The notes: generated by a model not told the origin, from the sequence alone. A DNA stretch of 64,000 nucleotides from Bog-756 sp963837805 (GCA_963837805.1 CAWIOU010000033.1:1-64000); one strand, 5' to 3'. Counted from the stretch's first letter, positions 29,306 to 37,626 are shown. Numbers and translations are program-made.

Positions 29306-29804
29306 GTGTGCGGATCCATTCCCCCAGGGAGGTTCGCTTAGGAGATCGTCTTCTCCGCTCGGTCGACTCGACAATCGTCCCTGACGATCGCCGTCACCCA
29401 TTCGCACGACTGCATCTACGGCGCTCAGGCCGACCGATCCGCCGTCGAGGATGGCCGCGACCTGAACTTTTCCCGATCGAGGGGTGTTCGCATAGTCCCA
29501 CCCCTCGCGAGCTGCTCGTCGAGGCCGTAGGCATCAATGGTGATTTCATCGATGAGCCATTCCAGGTCCTGCGCCACGATGGTCACGGTACAGAGATGGC
29601 GTAACGCATCTGAGGGCACCTTGCTCTGCTTCCTCCAGGGATGGCGCGCTCCGGCGGTGCGTGCCCGGGCACTCAGCCCTCGGTGAGAACCGTTTGGTTC
29701 TCACGGGGTTCTCACCGAGCATTGCGCCCGACACTGAATAGCGGTTTGACCAGGACTTTTAGCGCGCTCGGCAGGATTCGAACCTGCAACCTTCTGATCC
29801 GTAG
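29306..29804. repeat. Direct repeat 2, right copy
   Basis: Blocks 29306-29364 and 29652-29804 match the left copy at about 19,408-19,675. The second block runs into the 3' half of tRNA-Arg, stopping in the anticodon loop where the left copy diverges. The 290-bp insertion between blocks is unique to this side. Confidence 0.85.
29679..29719. repeat. Inverted repeat with GGTTCTCAC half-sites, right copy
   Basis: CTCGGTGAGAACC (29679-29691) and GGTTCTCACCGAG (29707-29719) repeat the left-border structure with a shorter spacer, again with one internal GGTTCTCAC. Conservation of both arms supports a functional protein-binding site or RNA hairpin at the island ends. Confidence 0.65.
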
Positions 29805-29836
29805 TCAGATGCTCTAGTCCGTTGAGCTACGAGCGC
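29763..29836 (-). tRNA. tRNA-Arg(ACG)
   Basis: The cloverleaf is complete: acceptor GCGCTCG/CGAGCGC, D-stem GCTC/GAGC, anticodon stem TCTGA/TCAGA with loop CTACGGA (anticodon ACG, read as ICG), T-stem GCAGG/CCTGC and discriminator G. CCA is not encoded. The ACG tRNA normally serves CGU/CGC/CGA. It is the integration target of the island and is kept whole on the right side. Confidence 0.95.
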
Positions 29837-29990
29837 CGAATGTCTCACCCCGATCCGATTCACGGCTGGATCCCATCGGCTGACGCCGTGATGCTGGGGA
29901 CAAGCCCACTCCGAACCGGTTGCCCACTCTAGCCGACCCGAGCTGGCCGGCTCCTCGGCGATGGCCCCGTGGCCCCTTCCCCGGAGGGAT

Positions 29991-30009
29991 TCTGACGGGG
30001 CGTCAGTTA
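29991..30009. promoter_or_regulatory. Operator with CTGACG-GGG-CGTCAG palindrome before the CoA transferase gene
   Basis: CTGACG (29992-29997) and CGTCAG (30001-30006) are perfect inverted repeats with a 3-nt spacer. A TACACT -10-like box at 30008-30013 and the ATG 8 nt later suggest a leaderless promoter. The same site occurs at 31314-31329. Such palindromes suit a TetR-family repressor; none is encoded in the window. Confidence 0.65.
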
Positions 30010-30021
30010 CACTCCACTCCC

Positions 30022-31263
30022 ATGGCTGATGCACCGCTCCACGGCATTCGGATCATCGAGTGCTCGGCACTCGGTCCGGCCGCCATCACCATGCCACTGG
30101 TCGACCTCGGAGCCGAGGTCATCAAGGTCGAGCCTCCTGCGGGGGACTACATACGCGAGATGACGTGGCCCATCGTCGAGGGCGTGTCCCTCATGCACCT
30201 CCACATCAACCGGGGGAAGCGCAGCATCGTGATGGACCTCCGTCAGGAGGAGGACGTGGCCATCTTCAAGGCGCTGGCCGAGACGGCGGACGTGGTGGTG
30301 GAGGCGATGCGACCCGGGGGCCTCGCCCGCCGCGGGGTGGGATACGAGCAGCTGCGTCAGGTCAATCCCCGGATCGTGTTCTGCACCATCTCGGGGTACG
30401 GGATGACCGGGCCCTATCAGAACCTCCCGGCGCACGGCGTTGCCTTCGACACGTGGGCGGGGATCGTCTCGCCCCAGGTCAACGAGGACGGCTTCGCCTA
30501 CCTGCCCGAACACGCCTCGATGGGGATCCACGCCGGCCCACTGTTCGGGGCCCTCGGCATCCTCGCCGCCGTGTTGCGGGCCAGGACCACCGGCGAGGGG
30601 TCGTTCCTCGAAGTGGCCCAGTCCGACGCCGCCGCGGCCATGGACTGGTACCGCAGCGAGACCTGGAAGGCCTACGAACGGCCCGAGACCGAGGTCACCG
30701 GGAACAAGGCCGACGACTACGAACGACGCGAACCGGGCACCGCCGGGATGATCGAAGGTGTGCGCTACCAGGTCTATGAGGCCAAAGACGGACGCTATGT
30801 GCTGTTCATGGCATCGGAGCAGGCCTTCTGGAAGAACTTCTGTGCCGCGGTCGACCGCATGGACATGTTCGAGCGCTGGCCCGGCTCGAAGTTCGCCGAC
30901 CATGCTCGCAACAACCTGGAGATGCGGACCGAGCTCCGCGACATCTTCCTCACCCGGACCGCCGAGGAGTGGATCGACTTCGGGGTGACCGCCAACTTCC
31001 CGGTGAGCCCGGTGAACTCGCCGAAGACCATCGCCGAGGACCCCCAGTTCAACGACCGCTTCCACTGGTTCTCGAGGGAGCGCCTGGGTGCCGAGCAGCT
31101 CCCCACGCCACTCAAGTTCGTCGGCGAGGAGCTGCCGGTCCCGACCCATGCCCCGACTGTCGGAGAGCACACCGACGAGGTGCTCCGCGATCTTCTCGGC
31201 TGGGACGACAGCCGGATCGCCGAATCCCGGGCCCGTGGCGGTCTCGGGGGGACCGGGTCGTAG
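30022..31263 (+). CDS. CaiB/BaiF family (family III) CoA transferase
   Basis: The protein has 413 residues. LHGIRIIECSALGPAAITMPLVDLGAEVIKVEPP is the N-terminal Rossmann segment with the CoA-binding pattern of formyl-CoA/carnitine CoA transferases; VVVEAMRPGGLARRGVGYE and FCTISGYGMTGPYQ follow, and Asp143 in AFDTWAG is the probable catalytic aspartate carrying the CoA-thioester anhydride. The family moves CoA between carboxylic acids. With the next two genes it suggests activation and degradation of a lipid or steroid-like acid. The ATG 30022 lacks an RBS but has a -10 box 8 nt upstream, so the transcript is probably leaderless. Confidence 0.92.
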   Translation: MADAPLHGIRIIECSALGPAAITMPLVDLGAEVIKVEPPAGDYIREMTWPIVEGVSLMHLHINRGKRSIVMDLRQEEDVAIFKALAETADVVVEAMRPGGLARRGVGYEQLRQVNPRIVFCTISGYGMTGPYQNLPAHGVAFDTWAGIVSPQVNEDGFAYLPEHASMGIHAGPLFGALGILAAVLRARTTGEGSFLEVAQSDAAAAMDWYRSETWKAYERPETEVTGNKADDYERREPGTAGMIEGVRYQVYEAKDGRYVLFMASEQAFWKNFCAAVDRMDMFERWPGSKFADHARNNLEMRTELRDIFLTRTAEEWIDFGVTANFPVSPVNSPKTIAEDPQFNDRFHWFSRERLGAEQLPTPLKFVGEELPVPTHAPTVGEHTDEVLRDLLGWDDSRIAESRARGGLGGTGS

Positions 31264-31313
31264 GCCCCGGACCCACCGGCGGGGCCCGGGCCACGGATGG
31301 CCCCCGACCCATA

Positions 31314-31332
31314 TCTGACGGGGCGTTAGAAT
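31314..31332. promoter_or_regulatory. Second CTGACG-GGG-CGTTAG operator overlapping a leaderless promoter
   Basis: CTGACG (31315-31320) and CGTTAG (31324-31329) repeat the palindrome before the CoA transferase with one change. TAGAAT (31327-31332) forms a -10 box with six bases to the ATG at 31339, so the right half-site overlaps the -10. Repressor binding should block RNA polymerase and co-regulate both transcripts. Confidence 0.7.
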
Positions 31333-31338
31333 CCGGCG

Positions 31339-31821
31339 ATGCCCCCCGTCAAGACCCGCGTGCCCGCCATCGAGGGCTGGTTCACCCTCGACGAGCACTC
31401 CCCCGCCCTTCTCGGAAGCAAGTGCACCACCTGTGGGAACTTCGCCTTCCCCAAGGAGACTTACTTCTGCCGTAACCCCGAATGCCAGGGCACCGAGTTC
31501 GCGGAAACCGAGCTGAGCCGGTTCGGGAGGATCTGGTCGTACACCGACGCCTGCTACCAGCCGCCCAGGCCCTACGAATCGGCCGATCCCTATGTCCCCT
31601 TCGCGCTGGCCGCCGTCGAGCTGGCCGCCGAGCAGATGGTGGTGATGGGCCAGCTCGTGCCCGGCATGGGCGTGGATCAGCTCAACGTCGGCACCGAGGT
31701 CGAACTGGTGCTCGACACGCTGTACGAGGACGACGATCACGAGTATCTGGTATGGAAATGGCAACCCCGCCCCGACTCGGGCGATGCGCAAGCTGGCAAA
31801 GGAGGGTCGTCCCGTGCCTGA
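31339..31821 (+). CDS. OB-fold/zinc-ribbon protein, DUF35 family
   Basis: The protein has 160 residues. The N-terminal zinc ribbon has C-x2-C (CTTCGN) and C-x4-C (CRNPEC) pairs, and the C-terminal half forms an OB fold (RIWSYTDACYQ; VPFALAAVEL). DUF35 proteins bind acyl-CoA and partner thiolase-like or dehydratase subunits, as ChsH2 does with Ltp2 in steroid side-chain degradation. The gene overlaps the next (thiolase-like) gene by 8 nt, so the two products probably form a complex. The start fits a leaderless transcript. Confidence 0.9.
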   Translation: MPPVKTRVPAIEGWFTLDEHSPALLGSKCTTCGNFAFPKETYFCRNPECQGTEFAETELSRFGRIWSYTDACYQPPRPYESADPYVPFALAAVELAAEQMVVMGQLVPGMGVDQLNVGTEVELVLDTLYEDDDHEYLVWKWQPRPDSGDAQAGKGGSSRA

Positions 31822-33013
31822 TGACAAGCGGATCGCCGTCCTGGGGGCGGGGATGCACCCGTGGGGAAAGTGGGGTCGCAACTTCGTCGAGTACGGACTG
31901 GCCGCGGCCGGCGACGCCCTCCGTGAAGCCGGCCTCCCGTGGACGGACATCCAGTACGTCGCCGGGGCCGACACCATCAGGAACGGCTACCCCGGCTTCA
32001 TCGCCGGGGCCACCTTCGCCCAGGCGCTGGGGTGGACCGGAGCCAGGGTGTCGTCGGCCTATGCCGCCTGCGCGTCGGGTGCCCAGGCCATCAGCAACGC
32101 CAGGGCGCAGATACTGGCCGGACTCTGCGACGTGGCGCTGGTCGTCGGGGCGGACACCACCCCGAAGGGGTTCTTCGCCCCAGTCGGAGGCGATCGCAAG
32201 GACGACCCCGACTGGCTCCGCTTCCATCTGCTGGGGGCCACCAATCCGACCTACTTCGCCCTCTACGCCCGGCGGCGGATGGAGCTGTTCGGGGCGACCG
32301 AAGCCGACTTCGCCGCCGTCAAGGTCAAGAACGCCAGACACGGTCTGGCCAATGGCAACGCCCGCTACCGCAAGGAGGTCACCGCCGACGAGGTGTTGGG
32401 GTCGCCGATGGTGGCCGATCCACTGCGGCTCCTGGAGATTTGCGCCACCTCCGACGGCGGGGCCGCCCTGGTCCTCTCCAGCATGGAGTTCGCCCGCCGC
32501 CACGCCGGAACCGCCGACCTCGTCACCATCGATGCCGTCTCGACGGTCACCCCCCGCTTCCCCCAGACGATCATCGAGATGCCCAACTTCTCGACCGACT
32601 CCGCGGCCACGGCCGCCTCGGTCGGCCCCACCTTCAAGCAGTCGGTGGCCACGGTGGCCTACGAAGAAGCCGGCATCGCCCCCGACGATGTCGATCTGGC
32701 CGAGGTCTACGACCTCTCGTCGGCGCTCGAGCTCGACTGGTACGAGGACATCGGCCTGTGCAAGGAGGGCGAGGCCGAGCGCCTGCTGCGCGACGGCGAC
32801 ACCACCATCGGTGGCCGGGTCCCGGTCAATCCGAGCGGGGGATTGTCGTGCTTCGGGGAGGCGATCCCCGCGCAGGCCATCGCCCAGGTCTGCGAACTGG
32901 TGTGGCAGTTGCGGGGCCAGGCGCAGGGGCGCCAGGTGGAAGGAGCCCGGGTGGGGGTCACCGCCAACCAGGGATTGTTCGGACACGGGTCGTCGGTCAT
33001 CGTCTCCCGCTAG
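31814..33013 (+). CDS. Thiolase-like lipid-transfer protein (Ltp2-like aldolase or SCP2-type thiolase)
   Basis: The protein has 399 residues. AAAGGAGGG at 31798-31806 selects the GTG at 31814. SSAYAACASGAQAI holds the thiolase nucleophile Cys; NPSGGLSCFGEA and NQGLFGHGSSVIV correspond to the C-terminal active-site loops, but the usual GHP and CxG motifs of degradative thiolases are changed. That pattern, with a DUF35 partner directly upstream, resembles Ltp2-ChsH2-type retro-aldolases acting on acyl-CoA side chains. A true thiolase is the alternative. The CoA transferase upstream shares the operator. Confidence 0.85.
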   Translation: MPDDKRIAVLGAGMHPWGKWGRNFVEYGLAAAGDALREAGLPWTDIQYVAGADTIRNGYPGFIAGATFAQALGWTGARVSSAYAACASGAQAISNARAQILAGLCDVALVVGADTTPKGFFAPVGGDRKDDPDWLRFHLLGATNPTYFALYARRRMELFGATEADFAAVKVKNARHGLANGNARYRKEVTADEVLGSPMVADPLRLLEICATSDGGAALVLSSMEFARRHAGTADLVTIDAVSTVTPRFPQTIIEMPNFSTDSAATAASVGPTFKQSVATVAYEEAGIAPDDVDLAEVYDLSSALELDWYEDIGLCKEGEAERLLRDGDTTIGGRVPVNPSGGLSCFGEAIPAQAIAQVCELVWQLRGQAQGRQVEGARVGVTANQGLFGHGSSVIVSR

Positions 33014-33035
33014 GTCCGGGTCCCAGGTCCTGCGA

Positions 33036-33977
33036 TCAGTTGACGAGCACGATCTTGCCGAGCTTCCCGCCGGCGGCGAACCGCTCGTAGGCGTCAGCGG
33101 CCCGGGACAGAGGGAAGCGTTCGACGACCGGGACGGTGATCTCCCCCCGTCCGAACCGCGCGACGGTCTGCTCGGCGACGGCACGGGAGACGACCGCCTT
33201 CTCCTCCACACTTCGAGCCCGCAGGGTCGATCCCCCGATGGTCGCCCGACGCCCCATCAGGGCCAGGAGGTTCAGCTCGACCTTGGCCCCCGAGCCCACG
33301 CCGATGACCACCACCCTTCCGCCCGTGGACAGGAGGGGGAGCACGGCGGCGACACCGCCGGCGCCCACCAGCTCCAGCGAGACGTCGTAGGGACCGTGCT
33401 CGGGTACCTGATCGGGCTCGATGACTTCGTCGGCACCGAGGGCGCGGACCTCCCCATGACGCGCCACCGAACGAACCGACGCCACCACGAAGGCTCCGGC
33501 GACACGGGCCAGCTGCACAGCGGCGACGCCGACACCGCCGGCGGCACCGGAGATGAGCACCCGTTCCCCGGCACGGAGACGACCTTGGGTGAAGAGCGCG
33601 TCATTGGCGGTGCAGAACGCCTCGGGGAAGCCCCCGGCCTGGTCCCAGGGGACGCCGTCGGGGACGGGCATGGCCGTGCTCTCGGCGATGACGACCAGCT
33701 CGGCCTGGGCCCCTCCTCCGGTGATGGACATGACCCGGTCGCCGAGGGCGAAGCGCCCGGCGCCCGGTCCCACTCCGACCACCTCCCCGGCCAGCTCCAT
33801 GCCGGGGATGTCGGGCGGGTACCCGGGAGGTGCGGGATAGAGGCCCATGCGCTGCATGAGGTCGGCGGCGTTGATCCCGGCAGCCCGGACCGAGACCAGG
33901 ATCTCCCCGGGGCCGGGTTCGGGGTCGGGGTGCCCGAGCCACTCGAGGGCGTCCCCGACGATGGTGACGGCGTGCAT
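33036..33977 (-). CDS. Zinc-independent NADPH:quinone oxidoreductase (MDR family)
   Basis: The protein has 313 residues. ATG 33977 is chosen: a TACCCT -10 box lies six bases upstream, giving a leaderless transcript, while the longer frame has no support. PGPGEILVSVRAAGINAADLMQRMGLYP is the GroES-like domain start, with Asn and no zinc-ligand set; GVPWDQAGGFPEAFCTANDAL and the Rossmann motif SGAAGGVGVAAVQLA bind NADPH. The family reduces quinones or enoyl compounds. The gene is convergent with the thiolase-like gene (22 bp apart). Confidence 0.92.
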   Translation of the reverse strand: MHAVTIVGDALEWLGHPDPEPGPGEILVSVRAAGINAADLMQRMGLYPAPPGYPPDIPGMELAGEVVGVGPGAGRFALGDRVMSITGGGAQAELVVIAESTAMPVPDGVPWDQAGGFPEAFCTANDALFTQGRLRAGERVLISGAAGGVGVAAVQLARVAGAFVVASVRSVARHGEVRALGADEVIEPDQVPEHGPYDVSLELVGAGGVAAVLPLLSTGGRVVVIGVGSGAKVELNLLALMGRRATIGGSTLRARSVEEKAVVSRAVAEQTVARFGRGEITVPVVERFPLSRAADAYERFAAGGKLGKIVLVN

Positions 33978-34130
33978 GAGCCCAGGGTAGACGGCACGTC
34001 CTCTCCCCACGCTGCTCACCCGGTCCACCCATACTGTGACAGCACGATCCGGCACTCGTAGGCTCTACGCAGGAGGGATCGGATATGACCGCCGAATTCA
34101 GCGGCAGACGACGGAGACGCGAGACCGGCC

Positions 34131-35144
34131 GTGCAGTACCTCCGTCGCGTCCCCGGCATCGATGACGACGACGAGTTCGCCGGTCCCTCGGCGGGCATGG
34201 TGCTCCACCGTGTCCTGGCCGGCTCGGCCCGGACCTTCCTGCTGAACGACATGGGCAACGAATTGGTGGACGAGACGAAACGGACCCAGACCTTGGGGGC
34301 GCTCAACGTGCTGATGCCGCCTCGACCGGTGTGGGCCGAATCCGCGGCCAGCGAACTGGACGGGAGCCAGCGGGGGGAGACCCAGACCGAACGGATCCAC
34401 CAGAGCCGGGTGGCCATGCGTCGCATCCGGTCCAACCTGCGGACCTTCCGGCTCCTCCTCGACCCCACGTGGGGCACCTCGCTGCGGGCCGAGCTGGCCT
34501 GGTACGGGAACTGTCTCGGCCAGGCCCGGGACCTGCACATCCTCCAGGACCTGATCACGATCAAGGGCGCCGAGATCATCGATCCGGGAACGGTCGTCCA
34601 GCTCGAGTCGATCGTTGCCGAGCGGATGGCGGGCGCGCTGGTGGCCATCAGCGCCGAGCGGGGAGGGGCCCGCCGATTCCAGCTGACCGAGCAGATGATG
34701 GTCCTGTGGGACGGACCGGCGTTCAAGGCCAAGGCGACCAAGCCGGCCGCCGAGGTACTGCCGCGCATGCTCCATCGGGCCTGGCACGACGTGCGGGGTG
34801 CGGCCCGCACCGCCCGGAAGACTCCGAGCAACGACAATCTGCACATGCTTCGGATCCGGATGAAGGACCTCCGCTACGGGTGCAACACCGTGGCGCTGGT
34901 CGAAGGCGGTCAGGCCCGCAAGACGGCCAAGGCGGCCGAGCGCCTGCAGGTCAAGCTCGGGGACCTCCACGATGCCGTCTACTCCATCGACTGGTTGCTG
35001 GCGCTGGCCAAGATCCGCCCCGATCTCGCCCGCCCCCTCCAGGCCCTGGTTCTCGTCCAGCAGGAGGAGGCGGCGACGGCCCGCAAGGGCTGGAAGGGCG
35101 AGCTGAAAGAGGTCGAGCGCCGCTGGAGGCGCTGGCAGGGCTGA
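34131..35144 (+). CDS. CHAD-domain protein
   Basis: The protein has 337 residues. The CHAD pattern is clear: HQSRVAMRRIRSNLRTFRLLLDP in the first half and HMLRIRMKDLRYGCNTVA in the second, with conserved His, Arg and Lys on helices. CHAD domains bind inorganic polyphosphate and localise to polyphosphate granules. The gene converges on polyphosphate glucokinase, 45 bp away. The GTG start at 34131 has a weak RBS; an ATG at 34085 has a good AGGAGG but a stop after 26 codons in another frame, so a one-base error or a short leader peptide is possible. Confidence 0.9.
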   Translation: MQYLRRVPGIDDDDEFAGPSAGMVLHRVLAGSARTFLLNDMGNELVDETKRTQTLGALNVLMPPRPVWAESAASELDGSQRGETQTERIHQSRVAMRRIRSNLRTFRLLLDPTWGTSLRAELAWYGNCLGQARDLHILQDLITIKGAEIIDPGTVVQLESIVAERMAGALVAISAERGGARRFQLTEQMMVLWDGPAFKAKATKPAAEVLPRMLHRAWHDVRGAARTARKTPSNDNLHMLRIRMKDLRYGCNTVALVEGGQARKTAKAAERLQVKLGDLHDAVYSIDWLLALAKIRPDLARPLQALVLVQQEEAATARKGWKGELKEVERRWRRWQG

Positions 35145-35189
35145 CTCCGCCGCCCCGCTCCGGCTATCCCCGCTCCGGCTATCCGGGGG

Positions 35190-36056
35190 CTACGGCTCTC
35201 CGGGGACCCGATTCACCGTGAGATGGTCCTGGCTCCAGAGTTTGATGCCGCCGAGGATGCCCGCGGTGTTGTCGATGATCGTCACGTCGTCGTCGAGATG
35301 GTGGCGGGTCACCCGGCGGGAGTTGCCACCGCCGATGTAGAGATGGTCGAAGAACATCATGGCCCGCAGGTTGGTGATGGCCTTGTGGACCCGCTTGTTC
35401 CACCGCTCTTCGCCGATCTCCTTGCGGGTCGCCTCACCCAGCTGGTCGTTGTAGGTCTCACCCTTCCGGAAGGGCTGATGGGCGATCTCGAGATGGGGCA
35501 TCATCTGGCCCTGGTAGAACAAACCGGTCCCGAAGCCGGTGCCGAGGGTGATGACCAGTTCGAGCCCGTCGCCGCTGACCACCGCGGCTCCCTGGATGTC
35601 GGCGTCGTTGGCCACCTTGGTCGGGAGCCCGAACCACTCCGTCAGAGCCGAGGCCAGGTCGAACCGGGTCCACAGCGCGGCCAGCTCGTCGTCCACCGGT
35701 GTACCCGGCCCACCCTTGGTGGAGAAGTGCGGGGCGGAGAGGACCCTCCCGTCGCGGACCATTCCCGGAAAGCCCACCGATGCCCGTTCGGCCGCCGGCA
35801 GCGGTGCCACCAGTCGGGTCAGATCCGAGACCAACTTGTCCGGAGGGAGCGGGTAGGAGGTGGGCACCCGCACCCGGTCGGCGACCATCAACCCGCCGGC
35901 GTCGAGGACCGACGCCTTCAGCCCGGTCCCGCCGATGTCGACGGCCAGGGTGAACGGGTGCTTCGGCTTGTCCCCGGCCGACCCAGCAGTCGACCCCTCG
36001 GAATCTGCACCACCCGCTCCGGAGGCCTCGCTGCTCTGCGCCTGTCGATCGCTCAT
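35190..36056 (-). CDS. ppgK: Polyphosphate glucokinase (ROK family)
   Basis: The protein has 288 residues. Motifs are the phosphate loop VDIGGTGLKASVLD, the catalytic Asp in NDADIQGAA, and TLGTGFGTGLF, all typical of ROK-fold polyphosphate/ATP glucokinases of actinobacteria, which make glucose 6-phosphate using polyphosphate. FFDHLYIGGGNSR closes the C-terminal domain. The first 35 residues are low-complexity (Ser/Gly/Glu-rich) and probably disordered. ATG 36056 was taken over a GTG three codons upstream. The convergent CHAD gene makes this a small polyphosphate-related locus. Confidence 0.93.
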   Translation of the reverse strand: MSDRQAQSSEASGAGGADSEGSTAGSAGDKPKHPFTLAVDIGGTGLKASVLDAGGLMVADRVRVPTSYPLPPDKLVSDLTRLVAPLPAAERASVGFPGMVRDGRVLSAPHFSTKGGPGTPVDDELAALWTRFDLASALTEWFGLPTKVANDADIQGAAVVSGDGLELVITLGTGFGTGLFYQGQMMPHLEIAHQPFRKGETYNDQLGEATRKEIGEERWNKRVHKAITNLRAMMFFDHLYIGGGNSRRVTRHHLDDDVTIIDNTAGILGGIKLWSQDHLTVNRVPGEP

Positions 36057-36213
36057 TCCCCACACGCTATGCCCACGACCGTGCCGTGACGCGCACGGTT
36101 CTCGCCGACGGTGGCGGGGCGGTTAAGCCAGGTCGCCGGCACCGCCGCCGGCCCGGTGCATGCCCGGCTCCGGCCGGTGCATGTACCTGCCGTTGCCGGT
36201 AGCGTCGGGTCCC

Positions 36214-37626
36214 GTGACCGATCAGCCATGGCTCGGAGATGCCTGTTCCCTCGTCGACGCCTTCCGAGCCCGGACCATCAGCCCCGCCGAGGCTCTCGAG
36301 GCATCGCTGGCCGCCATCGAATTCTCGGGCCTGAACGCCTTCAGCCATGTCGATGCCGACGCCGCGCGTGCCGCGGCCGACACCGTCGACATTTCCCTCC
36401 CCTTCGGCGGCGTCCCCATCGGGGTGAAGGAGCTCGAGTCGGTCGACGGATGGCCGTACACGGAAGCCTCGCTGGTGTTCAAGGACCGGATCGCCGATCA
36501 CGACTCCACCCAGGTGACCAGGCTCCGGGCGGCCGGGGCGGTCCTGGCTGGGCAGACCACTGCCTCCGAGTTCGGCGGCATCAACTGCACATCGAGCAAG
36601 CTCCACGGGACCACCGGCAACCCGTGGAACCCGGAGCGGACCCCGGGGGGATCCTCGGGCGGGTCGGCCGCCGCTGTGGCCGGAGGAGTGGTCCCCATCG
36701 CCAGCGGGGGTGACGGCGGTGGGTCCATCCGTATCCCGGCCGGATTCACCGGGCTGTTCGGGCTCAAATCGACGTTCGGGCGTATTCCCAAAGGTCCCGA
36801 GGCGCTCCAACCACCGCTCACCGTCGTGGTCGGGTGCGTGTCGCGTTCGGTGCGCGACGCGGCCCGCTGGTTCGACGTCTGCAACGGCTTCGATCCCCGG
36901 GACACCTTGAGTCTGCCCCGGGTCGAAGGCTGGGAAGCCGGCCTCGACAGTTTCGATCTGGCCGGCAAGCGGGCGGTGATCTCGATCGATCTCGGATCGG
37001 CGATCGTCGAGCCGAAGTCCGCAGCGCGGTTGACCGAGGTGGCCGAGGATCTGATCCGCAGCGCCGGCCTGACCAGGGTCGAGGTCGTCGTCGAGCTCCC
37101 CGAGGGCGGGCTCGAATGGGCCATGTCCAATCTCATCGGCCTGGCCGGCACGCTCGGCGACCGGTATCCGGCCTGCACCGACGATCTCACCCCTGAGATC
37201 CAGCTGGGTATGAACCTCGCTACCTACAATCTCAACGTGAAGAGCGCGGGAACCACCGAGATGTTCCGGATCGAGGTCAACGAGCGCATGGCCGACATCT
37301 TCGAGAAGACCGATTTCATCTTTGCCGCCACCAACCCCGACACCGCGTTCGCCGCCGCCGGTCCCATGCCCACCACCATGGGCGAGGTGGATCTCATCGC
37401 CGAGTACGGGCTCAACAAGGCGATCGGCAACAACGGAGCGCTGACCATCCCGGCGAACCTCACCGGCAATCCGGCCGTGTCCATTCCGGCGGGACTGGTC
37501 GACGGGATGCCGGTGGGGCTCCAGGTGATCGGCCGGCACCACGAGGAACAACTCCTCCTCGATCTCGCCCGCGTCGCCGAGCGCGAACGCCCGTGGCCCC
37601 TGGTGGCGCCCACCGCGCCGTCGTGA
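36214..37626 (+). CDS. Amidase signature (AS) family hydrolase
   Basis: The protein has 470 residues. The Ser-cisSer-Lys triad is visible: Lys72 in GVPIGVKELE, cis-Ser in GGSSGGSAAAVAGG (about 147), and nucleophile Ser in GGDGGGSIRIPAG (about 171). Family members hydrolyse amides such as indoleacetamide, nicotinamide or aryl acylamides; the substrate is not evident. GTG 36214 is preferred: it follows a TAGCGT -10-like box by 8 nt and its first residues (TDQPWLGDACSLVDAFR) start the normal N-terminal helix. Confidence 0.92.
   Translation: MTDQPWLGDACSLVDAFRARTISPAEALEASLAAIEFSGLNAFSHVDADAARAAADTVDISLPFGGVPIGVKELESVDGWPYTEASLVFKDRIADHDSTQVTRLRAAGAVLAGQTTASEFGGINCTSSKLHGTTGNPWNPERTPGGSSGGSAAAVAGGVVPIASGGDGGGSIRIPAGFTGLFGLKSTFGRIPKGPEALQPPLTVVVGCVSRSVRDAARWFDVCNGFDPRDTLSLPRVEGWEAGLDSFDLAGKRAVISIDLGSAIVEPKSAARLTEVAEDLIRSAGLTRVEVVVELPEGGLEWAMSNLIGLAGTLGDRYPACTDDLTPEIQLGMNLATYNLNVKSAGTTEMFRIEVNERMADIFEKTDFIFAATNPDTAFAAAGPMPTTMGEVDLIAEYGLNKAIGNNGALTIPANLTGNPAVSIPAGLVDGMPVGLQVIGRHHEEQLLLDLARVAERERPWPLVAPTAPS

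Larger units (their letters stand above)
19408..29836. mobile_element. Integrated defence island at tRNA-Arg(ACG)
   Basis: The segment is bounded by direct repeats: a left copy with the 3' half of tRNA-Arg(ACG) (19634-19675) and a right copy with the entire tRNA (29763-29836). Homologous flanks extend to the left of both tRNA copies (19408-19466 with 29306-29364, and 19512-19675 with 29652-29804). Inside are a four-gene Wadjet-like operon and a VapC-type toxin-antitoxin pair. No integrase, excisionase or replication gene is present, so the element is immobile on its own or uses an enzyme in trans. Confidence 0.8.
29270..30021. other. Island right border
   Basis: This stretch holds the right direct repeat (29306-29804), the tRNA-Arg gene and the promoter region of the CoA transferase. 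Between the two repeat blocks (29365-29651) there is an extra 290 bp absent from the left copy; on its minus strand MPSDALRHLCTVTIVAQDLE and DEITIDAYGLDEQL look like remains of a small gene of unknown function. Confidence 0.55.

Noticed and set aside
30007..31977. 656-codon minus-strand open frame opposite the CoA transferase
   Set aside because: His/Gly/Val-rich antisense shadow typical of high-GC DNA; the plus strand has clear domains.
31482..34061. 859-codon plus-strand open frame
   Set aside because: It is the shadow of the DUF35, thiolase and quinone-reductase genes; composition is Pro/Arg/Ser-rich with no domain.
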